Below, in pieces: positions 41,792 through 50,578 of a stretch of 60,474 nucleotides of DNA; the first letter of the stretch is position 1, and every line of letters starts with the position of its first letter. The DNA is from Desulfovermiculus sp041686195 (GTDB taxonomy: Bacteria > Desulfobacterota > Desulfovibrionia > Desulfovibrionales > Desulfothermaceae). Position numbers and translations under genes: made by a program. The notes beneath the pieces were generated by a model. It did no database searches. It was given only the letters and a program-made list of their open reading frames with translations, and was not told the DNA's origin. The stretch lies in NCBI GenBank assembly GCA_041686195.1, contig JAWLEI010000007.1, positions 1 through 60,474 of the forward strand, read 5' to 3'.

Positions 41792-42865
41792 TCAGACTGC
41801 TTCCTCTGCTTCGTACATTTGCTCCCGCCGATCCGCACTCAGGCCCTTAAAAATAGCCCCTAATATAATCACTGCTCCAATAAGCAGAGCCAGAACCATG
41901 ATCAGAAAGCTGGTTTTGGACAGCAGGCTGCTCAGTCCGCTGTCCAGAGAGAAAAGCCCGAGGTTGGCCAGATACTCAGGAACCATAAGTCCCCGGCTCA
42001 CGGCAACAATGAGCATAATGGTAGCCATGACAAGCTTGATCATCCAGTCCTTGACATAGGTGGTCCCAATCGCTCCTAACTGGACCCCGAACAGGGAACC
42101 AGCCAGAATGATGAGAGTCAGTCGCAAATCTACCAGCCCGTGAAAGGCCCAGACAAGTGTACCGCCAAGGCCCATGACAAACGCCACAACCAGCTCTGTG
42201 CCTGAGGCCATAATGCTGGTTAATCCGAGGATATAGATCATTCCCGGCACTCCGGCAAACCCCCCAACAGCAATGGTAGCTGCCAGCAGGCCGGCAGCAA
42301 AACCGACCGGAGCAGTGAACCACAGGGAAATTCTCACATTTGAATGCTTAAAATTGATCATGGGCCACAGATTGATGCTCTGCAACCAGTTGGCCAGCTT
42401 GGTAGTTTTGGCCTCAAGTCCTGATCGTTTGAGCTTGAGCGCGTCGCGAAGAACAAAACTACCGACAGTGACCAGCACAAACACAAAGGCCAGGCTGACA
42501 TAAAGATTTGACCCTGCCTCGCCCCATGTCTGTTGTATGAGCCTTTGGATGTGAATTCCGATCTGCACCCCGATCTCGGCCGAGATGCCTACAATCAGCC
42601 CCATCTTGATGTCCACTTGTCCGTATCGGTAGCGCTTGATGGCCCCGATCAAGGCCTTGGGGAATTTATGGCACATATTGCTGGCCACTGCGACAGTGCC
42701 GGGAACCCCAACGCTCATCATGCCCGGGGTCAGCACAAAGGCCCCTCCTGAACCGATGAACCCGCTGACCAGACCGCCGACAAAGCCAACAAAAAAGAGG
42801 AACAGGACCACAACCAGGTTTAAATCGATCAGATAGATGCTCTGTGCAACGTGTTCATGTCCCAT
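41792..42865 (-). CDS. TauE/SafE-family (TSUP) permease
   Basis: 357 residues, about eight membrane spans. The family's two repeat motifs are visible: FVGGLVSGFIGSGGAFVLTPGMMSVGVPGTVAVASNM and FAAGLLAATIAVGGFAGVPGMIYILG. TSUP proteins move sulfite, sulfoacetate or related organosulfur anions. A larger cytoplasmic loop (about 100-180) is longer than usual. The adjoining small membrane protein gene starts the transcript. Confidence 0.88.
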   Translation of the reverse strand: MGHEHVAQSIYLIDLNLVVVLFLFFVGFVGGLVSGFIGSGGAFVLTPGMMSVGVPGTVAVASNMCHKFPKALIGAIKRYRYGQVDIKMGLIVGISAEIGVQIGIHIQRLIQQTWGEAGSNLYVSLAFVFVLVTVGSFVLRDALKLKRSGLEAKTTKLANWLQSINLWPMINFKHSNVRISLWFTAPVGFAAGLLAATIAVGGFAGVPGMIYILGLTSIMASGTELVVAFVMGLGGTLVWAFHGLVDLRLTLIILAGSLFGVQLGAIGTTYVKDWMIKLVMATIMLIVAVSRGLMVPEYLANLGLFSLDSGLSSLLSKTSFLIMVLALLIGAVIILGAIFKGLSADRREQMYEAEEAV

Positions 42866-42881
42866 TGTATTCTCCTTTCCT

Positions 42882-43193
42882 CTAGGCTCTCAGCCTTGCT
42901 TTGGATCCTCTGGCCTTGCCGGCGCGCTCTTTTTTCTCCGCCTGCTGACGCAGGTTGCTTCGGGATGGCTCTATTCCCAGCGCTGTCCATACGTTGCTCG
43001 CAAAGTTGCCGTGGATCCAAGAGAACAAAAAAACTGCCGCCACAGGGACGAGAGCCCGGATTCCTCCTTTGGCTATAAAGCTCATTATCGGATCAGAAAA
43101 TGAAAACACCGTAGCATACAGAGCAACACTGGCAGCGCCATAGACCATGACATTGATCCGGGACTTTCTTTTTTTCATGTGCATTTGAGCCAT
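42882..43193 (-). CDS. Small membrane protein upstream of TauE/SafE permease
   Basis: 103 residues from the ATG at 43193, with GAGAGGAC before it. Two membrane spans (INVMVYGAASVALYATVFSFS and ALVPVAAVFLFSWIHGNFASN) and a very basic C-terminus (RQQAEKKERAGKARGSKARLRA) that could bind RNA, DNA or lipid head groups. Spaced 16 bases from the permease gene. Function unknown. Confidence 0.65.
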   Translation of the reverse strand: MAQMHMKKRKSRINVMVYGAASVALYATVFSFSDPIMSFIAKGGIRALVPVAAVFLFSWIHGNFASNVWTALGIEPSRSNLRQQAEKKERAGKARGSKARLRA

Positions 43194-43280
43194 TTTTGTC
43201 CTCTCTTTGATCTTTTGTTCCTCAATGCAAAGTGCAATAATACATATAACAAATAGAATGATCTCACCTGCAAGAGGCAA

Positions 43281-43857
43281 TAGGTGCTGGGCACGGAAAA
43301 AAACATAATGTTAAGTACATTATACTTTCTTGTCGTGATGCTCCGCTCCCATGCAATAATCATTTTATAATTTCAGTTCAATTTCTATGCCATGAAACCT
43401 CACACTCGGACCATATCCTGCATGAGATACGATAGTGTCCTCAAGCTTGAAAACATACTCTTATGGGCAGTGACATTGTCTGATGCATGCGCTTTGAGGA
43501 GGCAGTTCAGATCATGCTGGACAGGGCCCTTGAATGAATATGAGAGAAGCAGGCCTGAGATGTCAGTTGAGCAGACCATCCACTTGGGATATGTTCACAA
43601 TCCCGGGCAGCCTATTCGTTGCATATGTCAACAGGAAATCAGCAACTGTTCATGACTGCCTATTGTTGGTTGCAATGACAATAGCTGGCAAACTCACTCT
43701 GTTCTGTGTACTATTCTGGTGATGAAGTGATCGCGATGCTGTTGCAGACAGGAAAGGCTTTGATGCATTCTGCAACGCCAGGTACACGCACTGCGTACAG
43801 ACCTCTCTGGCGAAGCCCCCAGAGAGACCCTGCATTTTTACTTTCAGAGGAACGGAT
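43281..43857. other. Intergenic region upstream of the Lon-REC gene
   Basis: No convincing gene. A frame of 87 codons (43392-43655) lacks a ribosome site and recognisable motifs. TATAAT occurs on the minus strand at 43319-43324 without a matching -35. A weak -24/-12-like sequence, AGGTACACGCACTGC (43780-43794), has the GG-N10-GC spacing but poor flanks and lies about 63 bases before the ATG at 43858. Confidence 0.4.
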
Positions 43858-45864
43858 ATGGCATGGTTTAAAAAATCTGAGCCCAACGATGAACCAGCTG
43901 GCGCTGAGGGCAATGAATTGTCCACCCTCCGCCAGACGCTTACAGAGCTGGACTTGCCGGGGTATGTGCGGGACATGGCCCGCAAGGAACTGGATCGCCT
44001 TGAAAAGATAGATCCTTCTGTTGCAGAGTTCAGCATCGGCATGAACTATCTGGAACTCATCCTTGATCTGCCATGGAAAAAAAGTTCTCCAGACACTCTG
44101 GACATAGATCATGCCGAAGCCATCCTGAACCGTGAACATTTTGGACTAAATCAAGTAAAAGAACGGATCCTCGAATATTTGGCCTCGAACATCATTTATG
44201 TCTCCAGATCGTTTCAAATCCTGGTGGTGGATGATGAAGACATTACCCGAGAGAACATTGCTCATATCTTAAGCAAGGAGAACTTTCAGGTCCTGACTGC
44301 CAAAGATGGTCAGGAAGCAATCGAGCTTGTGGCTGAACATAAAATCGACCTGATCATCACGGACATGAAAATGGAGAAGGTTGACGGACTTCAGCTTCTG
44401 GAACGGATCAAACATGACGCCCCTGAAATTGAGATCATCCTGATTACTGGTTATGCAACGGTGAATACTGCTGTGGAGGCCTTGAGGAGCGGTGCGGCCC
44501 ACTATCTCCCCAAACCACTCAATCTGGATGTGCTGCGCAAAACGGTGGACGAGATAAAGTCCCGCCACCAGCGCGGACACATGGCCGGGCCCATTCTCTG
44601 TTTCACCGGCCCTCCAGGTACCGGGAAAACGTCGATCGGCCGCGGGGTGGCCCAGGCCATGGGCCGGAAGTTTATCCGGCTTTCCATGGCCGGGCTCAAG
44701 GATGAGGCCGAGCTTCGAGGACACCGAAGGACCTATGCCGGGGCCATGCCGGGGAGAATAATCAACGAGATTCGACGCACCGGGGTCAACAACCCGGTCA
44801 TCATGCTGGACGAGATAGACAAGATCGGTCAGGATTTCCGAGGCGATCCAGCCTCTGTTCTGCTGGAAGTACTTGATCCGGAGCAGAACTGCATGTTTCT
44901 CGACTACTACCTGGACATCCCCTTTGATCTCTCCGACGTTCTGTTCATCACTACGGCCAATATTGCTGACACCCTACCCAGACCATTGCTGGATCGCATG
45001 GAAACCATCTCCTTTCCCAGCTATTCCCTGGAAGAAAAAAAACGCATCGGCCTGAATCATCTTGTGCCCAAACAAACGGTTCAGCACGGACAGGACCACA
45101 GTCAGATATTTTTTTCCGAAGCAGGGCTGGAAACCATTATCATGGATTACACCCGCGAGGCTGGCCTGCGCAATCTGGAGCGGGAAATTGGTGCCCTGTG
45201 CCGCAAAATCAACCGCTTGATTTTGAAAAAGGAAGTGTCTCCTCCTGTTGAGGTCGATGCGCAGCAGGTCCGTCGGCTGCTCGGGCCTGCCCGGTTCATG
45301 AGTGAAGCCGCGCAAGCCGAAAATGTTCCCGGGGTGACCACCGGCCTGGTGTGGACAGAATTCGGCGGGCAGATCATCTTCATTGAAACGGCCCTGATGC
45401 GAGGCAGCGGCAAACTCATTCTGACCGGATCTCTAGGGGATGTCCTCAGGGAATCGGGCCAGACTGCACTCAGCTATGTACGCAGTCAGGCCCATCAATT
45501 TGGCATCGATGAAACTTTTTTTGAACAATCCGATATTCATGTGCACATTCCGGCTGGCAACATCCCCAAAGATGGTCCTTCAGCCGGATTAACCATTGCT
45601 GTGGCCCTGATTTCCCTGTTGACAGCTCGTCCGGCCAAGCGGGATGTAGCCATGAGCGGAGAATTATCCTTAAGCGGCCGCATTCTTCCGGTCAGTGGAC
45701 TGCGCGAAAAAATTCTGGCCGCTCAACAGGCAGGAGTCCGTCTGGCCATTTTTCCCAAACAAAACGAAATATCAGCCGACACCCTGGAGGCTGATGTGAG
45801 GCAAGATGTTGCGTTAATTTTTGTGGACACCATCAAATCGGCAGTTGATATGGTGCTTGAATAG
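43858..45864 (+). CDS. Lon-type protease with inserted response-regulator receiver domain
   Basis: 668 residues. Residues 20-110 match the helical linker before the Lon ATPase (LDLPGYVRDMARKELDRLEK, NYLELILDLPW, HFGLNQVKERILEYLA); the usual roughly 200-residue N-terminal substrate domain is missing. Residues 118-235 are an intact receiver domain: D125/D126, phospho-acceptor D169 (LIITD), T197, K219 (YLPKP). The Lon AAA+ module then resumes: GPPGTGKT 251-258, VIMLDEID 314-321. The protease domain has catalytic S575 (KDGPSAG) and K618 (GLREK). AGAGGAACGG precedes the ATG. With the histidine kinase and sigma-54 regulator that follow, phosphorylation probably switches unfolding or proteolysis. 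Fusion continuity is clear in the sequence. Confidence 0.93.
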   Translation: MAWFKKSEPNDEPAGAEGNELSTLRQTLTELDLPGYVRDMARKELDRLEKIDPSVAEFSIGMNYLELILDLPWKKSSPDTLDIDHAEAILNREHFGLNQVKERILEYLASNIIYVSRSFQILVVDDEDITRENIAHILSKENFQVLTAKDGQEAIELVAEHKIDLIITDMKMEKVDGLQLLERIKHDAPEIEIILITGYATVNTAVEALRSGAAHYLPKPLNLDVLRKTVDEIKSRHQRGHMAGPILCFTGPPGTGKTSIGRGVAQAMGRKFIRLSMAGLKDEAELRGHRRTYAGAMPGRIINEIRRTGVNNPVIMLDEIDKIGQDFRGDPASVLLEVLDPEQNCMFLDYYLDIPFDLSDVLFITTANIADTLPRPLLDRMETISFPSYSLEEKKRIGLNHLVPKQTVQHGQDHSQIFFSEAGLETIIMDYTREAGLRNLEREIGALCRKINRLILKKEVSPPVEVDAQQVRRLLGPARFMSEAAQAENVPGVTTGLVWTEFGGQIIFIETALMRGSGKLILTGSLGDVLRESGQTALSYVRSQAHQFGIDETFFEQSDIHVHIPAGNIPKDGPSAGLTIAVALISLLTARPAKRDVAMSGELSLSGRILPVSGLREKILAAQQAGVRLAIFPKQNEISADTLEADVRQDVALIFVDTIKSAVDMVLE

Positions 45865-45911
45865 CTCAAGCTCAAAACAGGCGTGTTCTTATATTTTCTG
45901 GAGTACGATCA

Positions 45912-47375
45912 ATGAGACTGCGCATCAGTATCAGGCGAAAAATATTATTAACCTTTGTTCTTTTCTTTATTCTCAGTCTTCTAGTTACAACCATCGGCTA
46001 CTATCGGTACTATGTGCTCAATCAAAAAATCCATCTGGTTGAACATAAAGACAACTTGCTCAACTCTATTCTGGAAGCCAGGAGATACGAAAAGAATTTT
46101 TTTATTACTTTCAACACCAAGCATCTACAAAAAGCAATTTCATATTCCCAAAAGGGTGAAGAAAATTTCCACCTTATGATTCAAAAATATGGGCACTATG
46201 CCCAGGCTGAAGATCTTGATCAACAGCTTCAAAGCTTGCAGAGCTATAAATCAGCACTTGAAAAATTGATCAACACTGTCGATATCAATGCCTCGCAGCC
46301 CTTGGCCGTGGAACCAGATGCAGAGACTTATGAGAGTCAACAAAAAATTCGAAAATTGGGGCACAATATAACCAGAGCCATGGAAAGAGGACTGAGTCAG
46401 GAACGGCTGGAGGTCAAGCGGTTTGTCCGGGAATCGCGGTGGTATCTCTTTCTGTTTTTGGGGGTTATCCTGTTTATCGCCACTGCAACATTCCTTTTTC
46501 TCATCGTGAATGTGAACAGGCCGTTAAAGAGCATAGAAAACGCGATCAAGAAAATTATTCATGGGGATTATCAAAATATACCGGACATTCGGACCGGGGA
46601 TGAGTTCGAACGTCTGGCAGAGAGCCTGAACACCATGCTGGCTGAACTGAACAAACGCAGCGAACAGCTCATACAAAGCGAAAAGATGGCTGCCCTGGGG
46701 ACTTTGACCTCTGGCGTGGCCCATGAACTGAATAACCCCTTAAATAACCTGTCCACCTCCCTGCAGATCCTCTTGGAAGAGCTGGGAGAAAATGATATTG
46801 AGTATCAAAGACAACTCCTGACCGAGACTGAAGGGCAAGTTGTCCGGGCTCAGGAAATCGTCAAAGCCCTTTTGGAATTCTCCCGGGAGACTGAGTTTAC
46901 ACTGGTCCAGGTGAATTTTCAGAATCTGGTGCACAACACCTTAAGGCTTATTCAAGGCGAAATCCCATCCAATGTTCAGGTCACAATTGATGTGCCTGAA
47001 ACCATTGAGTGCAGACTTGACGCCAGACGAATACAACAAGTACTTCTCAACCTGATCTTAAACGGAATTCAGGCCATGGAGCGACAGGGAGGAACCCTGA
47101 CCATTCAGGCCCGGGAGAGTGAGGACAAACAGGGCTTTTTATTCCATATCCGGGATACTGGAAAAGGAATCGATCCTGCTGAACAGTCCAAGATCTTTGA
47201 TCCGTTTTACACTACCAAGGACGTGGGCAAGGGCTCCGGACTTGGACTCTCGGTATCCAAAGGCATTGTTGAAAACCATGGCGGAACAATCCATGTCTGC
47301 AGTGAGTCGGGACAGGGAACTGAGTTTGTCGTTTATTTACCTTGTGTGCATGGAGCAGATGCACAAAGGGGATGA
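45912..47375 (+). CDS. Membrane histidine kinase
   Basis: 487 residues. Transmembrane segment 1 (KILLTFVLFFILSLLVTTIGYY), a periplasmic helical sensor of about 145 residues, transmembrane segment 2 (YLFLFLGVILFIATATFLFLIV), a HAMP linker (NVNRPLKSIENAIKKIIHGDY), HisKA with His 271 (TSGVAHELNNPLNNL) and HATPase with N-, G1- and G2-boxes (NLILNGIQAM, DTGKGI, GSGLGLS). It should phosphorylate the receiver of the sigma-54 regulator 30 bases downstream and probably that in the Lon-type protease upstream. No known sensor motif in the periplasmic part. Confidence 0.93.
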   Translation: MRLRISIRRKILLTFVLFFILSLLVTTIGYYRYYVLNQKIHLVEHKDNLLNSILEARRYEKNFFITFNTKHLQKAISYSQKGEENFHLMIQKYGHYAQAEDLDQQLQSLQSYKSALEKLINTVDINASQPLAVEPDAETYESQQKIRKLGHNITRAMERGLSQERLEVKRFVRESRWYLFLFLGVILFIATATFLFLIVNVNRPLKSIENAIKKIIHGDYQNIPDIRTGDEFERLAESLNTMLAELNKRSEQLIQSEKMAALGTLTSGVAHELNNPLNNLSTSLQILLEELGENDIEYQRQLLTETEGQVVRAQEIVKALLEFSRETEFTLVQVNFQNLVHNTLRLIQGEIPSNVQVTIDVPETIECRLDARRIQQVLLNLILNGIQAMERQGGTLTIQARESEDKQGFLFHIRDTGKGIDPAEQSKIFDPFYTTKDVGKGSGLGLSVSKGIVENHGGTIHVCSESGQGTEFVVYLPCVHGADAQRG

Positions 47376-47404
47376 ACCAAGACTATGAAAGCATAGGATA
47401 ACGC

Positions 47405-48796
47405 ATGACGGACGAATCTCAGTCCAAAACTCATAGCAGAGTACTCCTGGTCGAAGATGAAGAGATCTGTCGCAGAAATCTGAAAAGGATTCTGACCAAG
47501 GAAGGCTATGACGTTGAAGAGACGGCCAGTGGGGTCACGGCCTTGAAGATTCTGAACAAGCAAGAGTTCGACCTGGTACTGACAGATCTGAAAATGAAGA
47601 CCGTAGATGGCATGGAAGTGCTGAAGACAGTCAAAGAGCTCTCTCCGCAAACCGAAGTGATCATGATTACAGGCTACGCTACTGTGGATTCGGCAGTAGG
47701 GGCCATGAAAGAGGGCGCCTATCATTACCTGTCCAAACCGTTCAAACTGGAGGAGGTGCGCAAGATTGTCCGCGAGGCCTTGCTCAAACGGAAACTCACT
47801 CTGGAAAACAAGGCCTTAAAAGACACTCTGGCCCAAAGAGATGCCTCTGTTCCTAACATCATCGGCAAGAGTCCGACCCTGACCGAAACTATGGACCAGA
47901 TGCATAAGATCGCGCCAGCTGATACCAATGTCCTTATTTTTGGAGAAAGCGGCACAGGCAAAGAACTCTTTGCCCGCGCTCTTCATGCCTTGAGCCCCAG
48001 GGCAGATAAACGCTTTGTGGCCTTTAATTGTGGATCTTTTGCCGATGACCTCATGGCCAATGAGCTTTTTGGCCACGAAAAAGGAGCCTTTACCGGGGCC
48101 CATGCCAGCAAAAAGGGACTCTTGCAGGCTGCTGACAAAGGAACTGTCTTTTTGGACGAGATCGGGGATATGCCCTCAAGCATGCAGATTAAACTGCTTC
48201 GAGTGATCCAGGAAAAAGAGGTCATGAAAGTCGGGGGCACCGATTCTGTACCTGTTGATGTCCGCTTTATCGCTGCCACCCATCGCGATCTGAAACATGA
48301 GGTCCAGGCCGGACGTTTCCGGGAGGATCTCTATTACCGGCTCAATGTGATCAGCCTGAATCTTCCCCCTCTTTCAGAACGTCATGGTGACATTCCTCTT
48401 TTAACCAATCATTTCCTGGCCAAGACCATGCGCAAGCAAAACAAGGAGATACTCGAGGTTGATCCGGAAGCCATGGCCATGCTGGAGGCTTACAGCTGGC
48501 CGGGGAATGTTCGGGAATTGGAAAATGTTATTGAACGGGCTGTGGCCCTGAGCTCCCGGGATGTGATCAAGCCTGATGTCCTGCCGGAATATATCCGCAG
48601 CCTGTCCATGGAGACCTTCCGCCGTCACTGGTCCCATATTCCAACCATGGAAGAACAGGAAATGGAGTACATCCTGTGGGTGCTCAAAAAGTGCCAGGGG
48701 AATAAGACCAAAGCCGCCCAGATCATGGGTATCGACCGCGTCTCATTGTGGCGAAAGCTGAAGCGATATGGGGTAGACAACGGTGCAGACAGCTGA
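47405..48796 (+). CDS. Sigma-54-dependent response regulator (NtrC family)
   Basis: 463 residues: receiver (phospho-acceptor D61, LVLTDLKM; K of YLSKPF), AAA+ domain with Walker A GESGTGKE and an intact GAFTGA loop, and a C-terminal Fis-type helix-turn-helix (NKTKAAQIMGIDRVSLWRKLKRYG). The receiver resembles the one within the Lon-type protease over most of its length (for example LITGYATVxxAV and GAxHYL), suggesting duplication. Targets unknown; the downstream lpxR-like gene is a candidate. Confidence 0.93.
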   Translation: MTDESQSKTHSRVLLVEDEEICRRNLKRILTKEGYDVEETASGVTALKILNKQEFDLVLTDLKMKTVDGMEVLKTVKELSPQTEVIMITGYATVDSAVGAMKEGAYHYLSKPFKLEEVRKIVREALLKRKLTLENKALKDTLAQRDASVPNIIGKSPTLTETMDQMHKIAPADTNVLIFGESGTGKELFARALHALSPRADKRFVAFNCGSFADDLMANELFGHEKGAFTGAHASKKGLLQAADKGTVFLDEIGDMPSSMQIKLLRVIQEKEVMKVGGTDSVPVDVRFIAATHRDLKHEVQAGRFREDLYYRLNVISLNLPPLSERHGDIPLLTNHFLAKTMRKQNKEILEVDPEAMAMLEAYSWPGNVRELENVIERAVALSSRDVIKPDVLPEYIRSLSMETFRRHWSHIPTMEEQEMEYILWVLKKCQGNKTKAAQIMGIDRVSLWRKLKRYGVDNGADS

Positions 48797-48851
48797 TCAT
48801 GCTTAGACTTTCCTCATTTTTTGCAGAACAAACAAGAAAAGGAAACCGATT

Positions 48852-49898
48852 TTGCTTCATCTCATCCAGGGCCTGTGCTTGGTCCCCGTGCTGCTCCTGC
48901 TCTTATTGTTTTTTGACTCCAGAGCAAACGCTGCGAGCCCTGCGCAATATCAGACCCTGCAGGTCTTTTATGAGAACGATCTCTTCGGCAATACTGACAA
49001 ATACTATACCAATGCTTTGCAGCTGACCTGGCTGTCCAGGGATTTGGAAGAATACAAAGATGACATCCGGCTCCCGGAGTGGAGCCTCCCCCTGCTTAGA
49101 TTGGCCCCATTTGTCAACGAGCCGGACAGCACGCACAATGTGGGCCTGATCCTGGGACAGCACATCTACACCCCGGCAGACATATACACAGAAAAGCTCA
49201 TTCCAGACGACCGCCCCTATGCCGGTTTTCTTTACGCCGGCCTGGCCCTGCACAGCAAGACGGCTGATCAGTTGGACACCATTGAGCTGGCGGCCGGTAT
49301 GGTCGGTCCATCGGCCCTGGGGGAACAGACCCAAAACACGGTGCATAAAATCCGGGACCTCAAAAAGGCCCAGGGCTGGGAGAACCAACTCAGAGACGAA
49401 CCAGCCCTTCGCCTCTCCTGGCAGCGCAAATGGCGGGCATGGGAAAAGACTGCTGCCTGCTGTCTGGGGACCGATTTCATCCCTTCTGCCGGGCTCACCG
49501 CCGGCAATGTACTCACTGCAGCAAATGCCGGAACCGAGGTCCGATTTGGGTACAGACTGCCTCAGGATTTTGGATCAGACGTCATCCGGCCTGGGAGCGG
49601 GGTCAGTGTCCCGGAACCATCAGGTCCCCAGACAGAACCATGGGGCCGGTTTGGGCTGCATATTTTCGCTGCGGCCCAGATCCAAGCCGTGGCCCACAAT
49701 ATCTTTCTGGACGGTAATACCTGGAAAGACAGCCACAGTGTGGAGAAACACCCAATTGTGGCTGATATATCCCTTGGCCTGGCCTTTACGTATGAGCGAC
49801 TCAAGGTTACCTATCGCCACCTTTTGCGAACCAAGGAGTTCACCCGGCAGGATGAGCCCCAGGTTATCGGATCTTTGACCCTGACCTTAGCTTTTTGA
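48852..49898 (+). CDS. lpxR: Outer-membrane lipid A deacylase, LpxR-like
   Basis: 348 residues from a TTG at 48852 with an AAAGGAAA site. A signal peptide (LLLLLLFFDSRANA) precedes FYENDLFGNTDKYYTNALQLTW, typical of LpxR (DUF2219); later conserved blocks are LIPDDRPYAGFLYAG, QKWRAW and TYRHLLRTKEF, ending in the outer-membrane beta-barrel style LTLTLAF with terminal Phe. LpxR removes the 3'-acyloxyacyl chain of lipid A in other Gram-negatives, needing calcium. It lies 55 bases after the regulator gene, so envelope stress may be the theme of this system. Confidence 0.85.
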   Translation: MLHLIQGLCLVPVLLLLLLFFDSRANAASPAQYQTLQVFYENDLFGNTDKYYTNALQLTWLSRDLEEYKDDIRLPEWSLPLLRLAPFVNEPDSTHNVGLILGQHIYTPADIYTEKLIPDDRPYAGFLYAGLALHSKTADQLDTIELAAGMVGPSALGEQTQNTVHKIRDLKKAQGWENQLRDEPALRLSWQRKWRAWEKTAACCLGTDFIPSAGLTAGNVLTAANAGTEVRFGYRLPQDFGSDVIRPGSGVSVPEPSGPQTEPWGRFGLHIFAAAQIQAVAHNIFLDGNTWKDSHSVEKHPIVADISLGLAFTYERLKVTYRHLLRTKEFTRQDEPQVIGSLTLTLAF

Positions 49899-50218
49899 TT
49901 CAAGACAGCCTCACGGCCGGTCAGCATCCAGCCTCCTGGCTTCTTTGACCTGATTTATTTGACGAGGAAATTTTGACCCTCAGTCTCTGGTCAGGTATAT
50001 TCATTTTGCGTTGTGATGAGGGACAGTGTTCAAGGACGCGGGGAGTAAAGCGCTTATGAACCAGAAATGAGATTACTTGACCATATGATTGTAACATTCC
50101 GGGATAATGAAAGAATCGCCAGAGCCATAAGAAGAAGACGTTCCCAGGGAGAATCCCGGTAAACTGGAAGAAAGTTCAGGATAAACCTTGGGAACGAAGA
50201 GAAGACCAAGGGAGCATC
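49899..50218. other. Intergenic region after lpxR
   Basis: No gene, RNA or repeat was recognised. A TTGACC at 50076-50081 and GATAAT at 50102-50107 are 20 bases apart, too far for a good sigma-70 promoter. Confidence 0.4.
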
Positions 50219-50515
50219 ATGACCGAAAAGATTGAAGATATTACCATAAGCTACGAGGAAGACGGCCAGTGTCTGGTGGAGGAGCTGGACAAAGAGATCC
50301 TGACCAAGGGGGCATGGACAACTATTTTGTTTCGCTACCGCCAGTTCGACAACAAGCTCAACGACTTCGGACCGGAAAAATACATGATCCGCCGCTACCG
50401 CAAGATCAATGGTCAATTCCGGCCTCAATCCAAGTTCAACATCTCCAGTCCCAAACAGGCCCGGCAGATTATCGATGCCCTGAGCAAGTGGCTGGAAGAG
50501 GCAGATACAGCCTGA
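50219..50515 (+). CDS. Conserved small protein of Desulfovibrionales type
   Basis: 98 residues with an AAGGGAGC ribosome site. Sequence features: ISYEEDGQCLVEELDKEILTKGAWTTILFRYRQFDNKLNDFGPEKYMIRRYRKINGQ, then KFNISSPKQARQIIDALSKWL. The beta-rich middle and single-strand-binding-like KFNISSPKQARQII stretch recall PC4-type proteins. From memory, similar proteins occur widely in sulfate reducers; function unknown. Confidence 0.65.
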   Translation: MTEKIEDITISYEEDGQCLVEELDKEILTKGAWTTILFRYRQFDNKLNDFGPEKYMIRRYRKINGQFRPQSKFNISSPKQARQIIDALSKWLEEADTA

Positions 50516-50578
50516 GATCCACAACAGCCTATGATCTGGAAGGCCAGGACCCTCGCGAAGGGAAAAATTCATCCCTTA

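Noticed and set aside
43392..43655. 87-codon frame upstream of the Lon fusion
   Set aside because: No ribosome site, no recognisable motif, and Cys/Trp-rich composition typical of chance frames.
43780..43794. Sigma-54 promoter for the Lon-REC operon
   Set aside because: The GG-N10-GC spacing is right, but the flanks (AGGTA, CTGC) are poor; kept only as a note in the intergenic entry.
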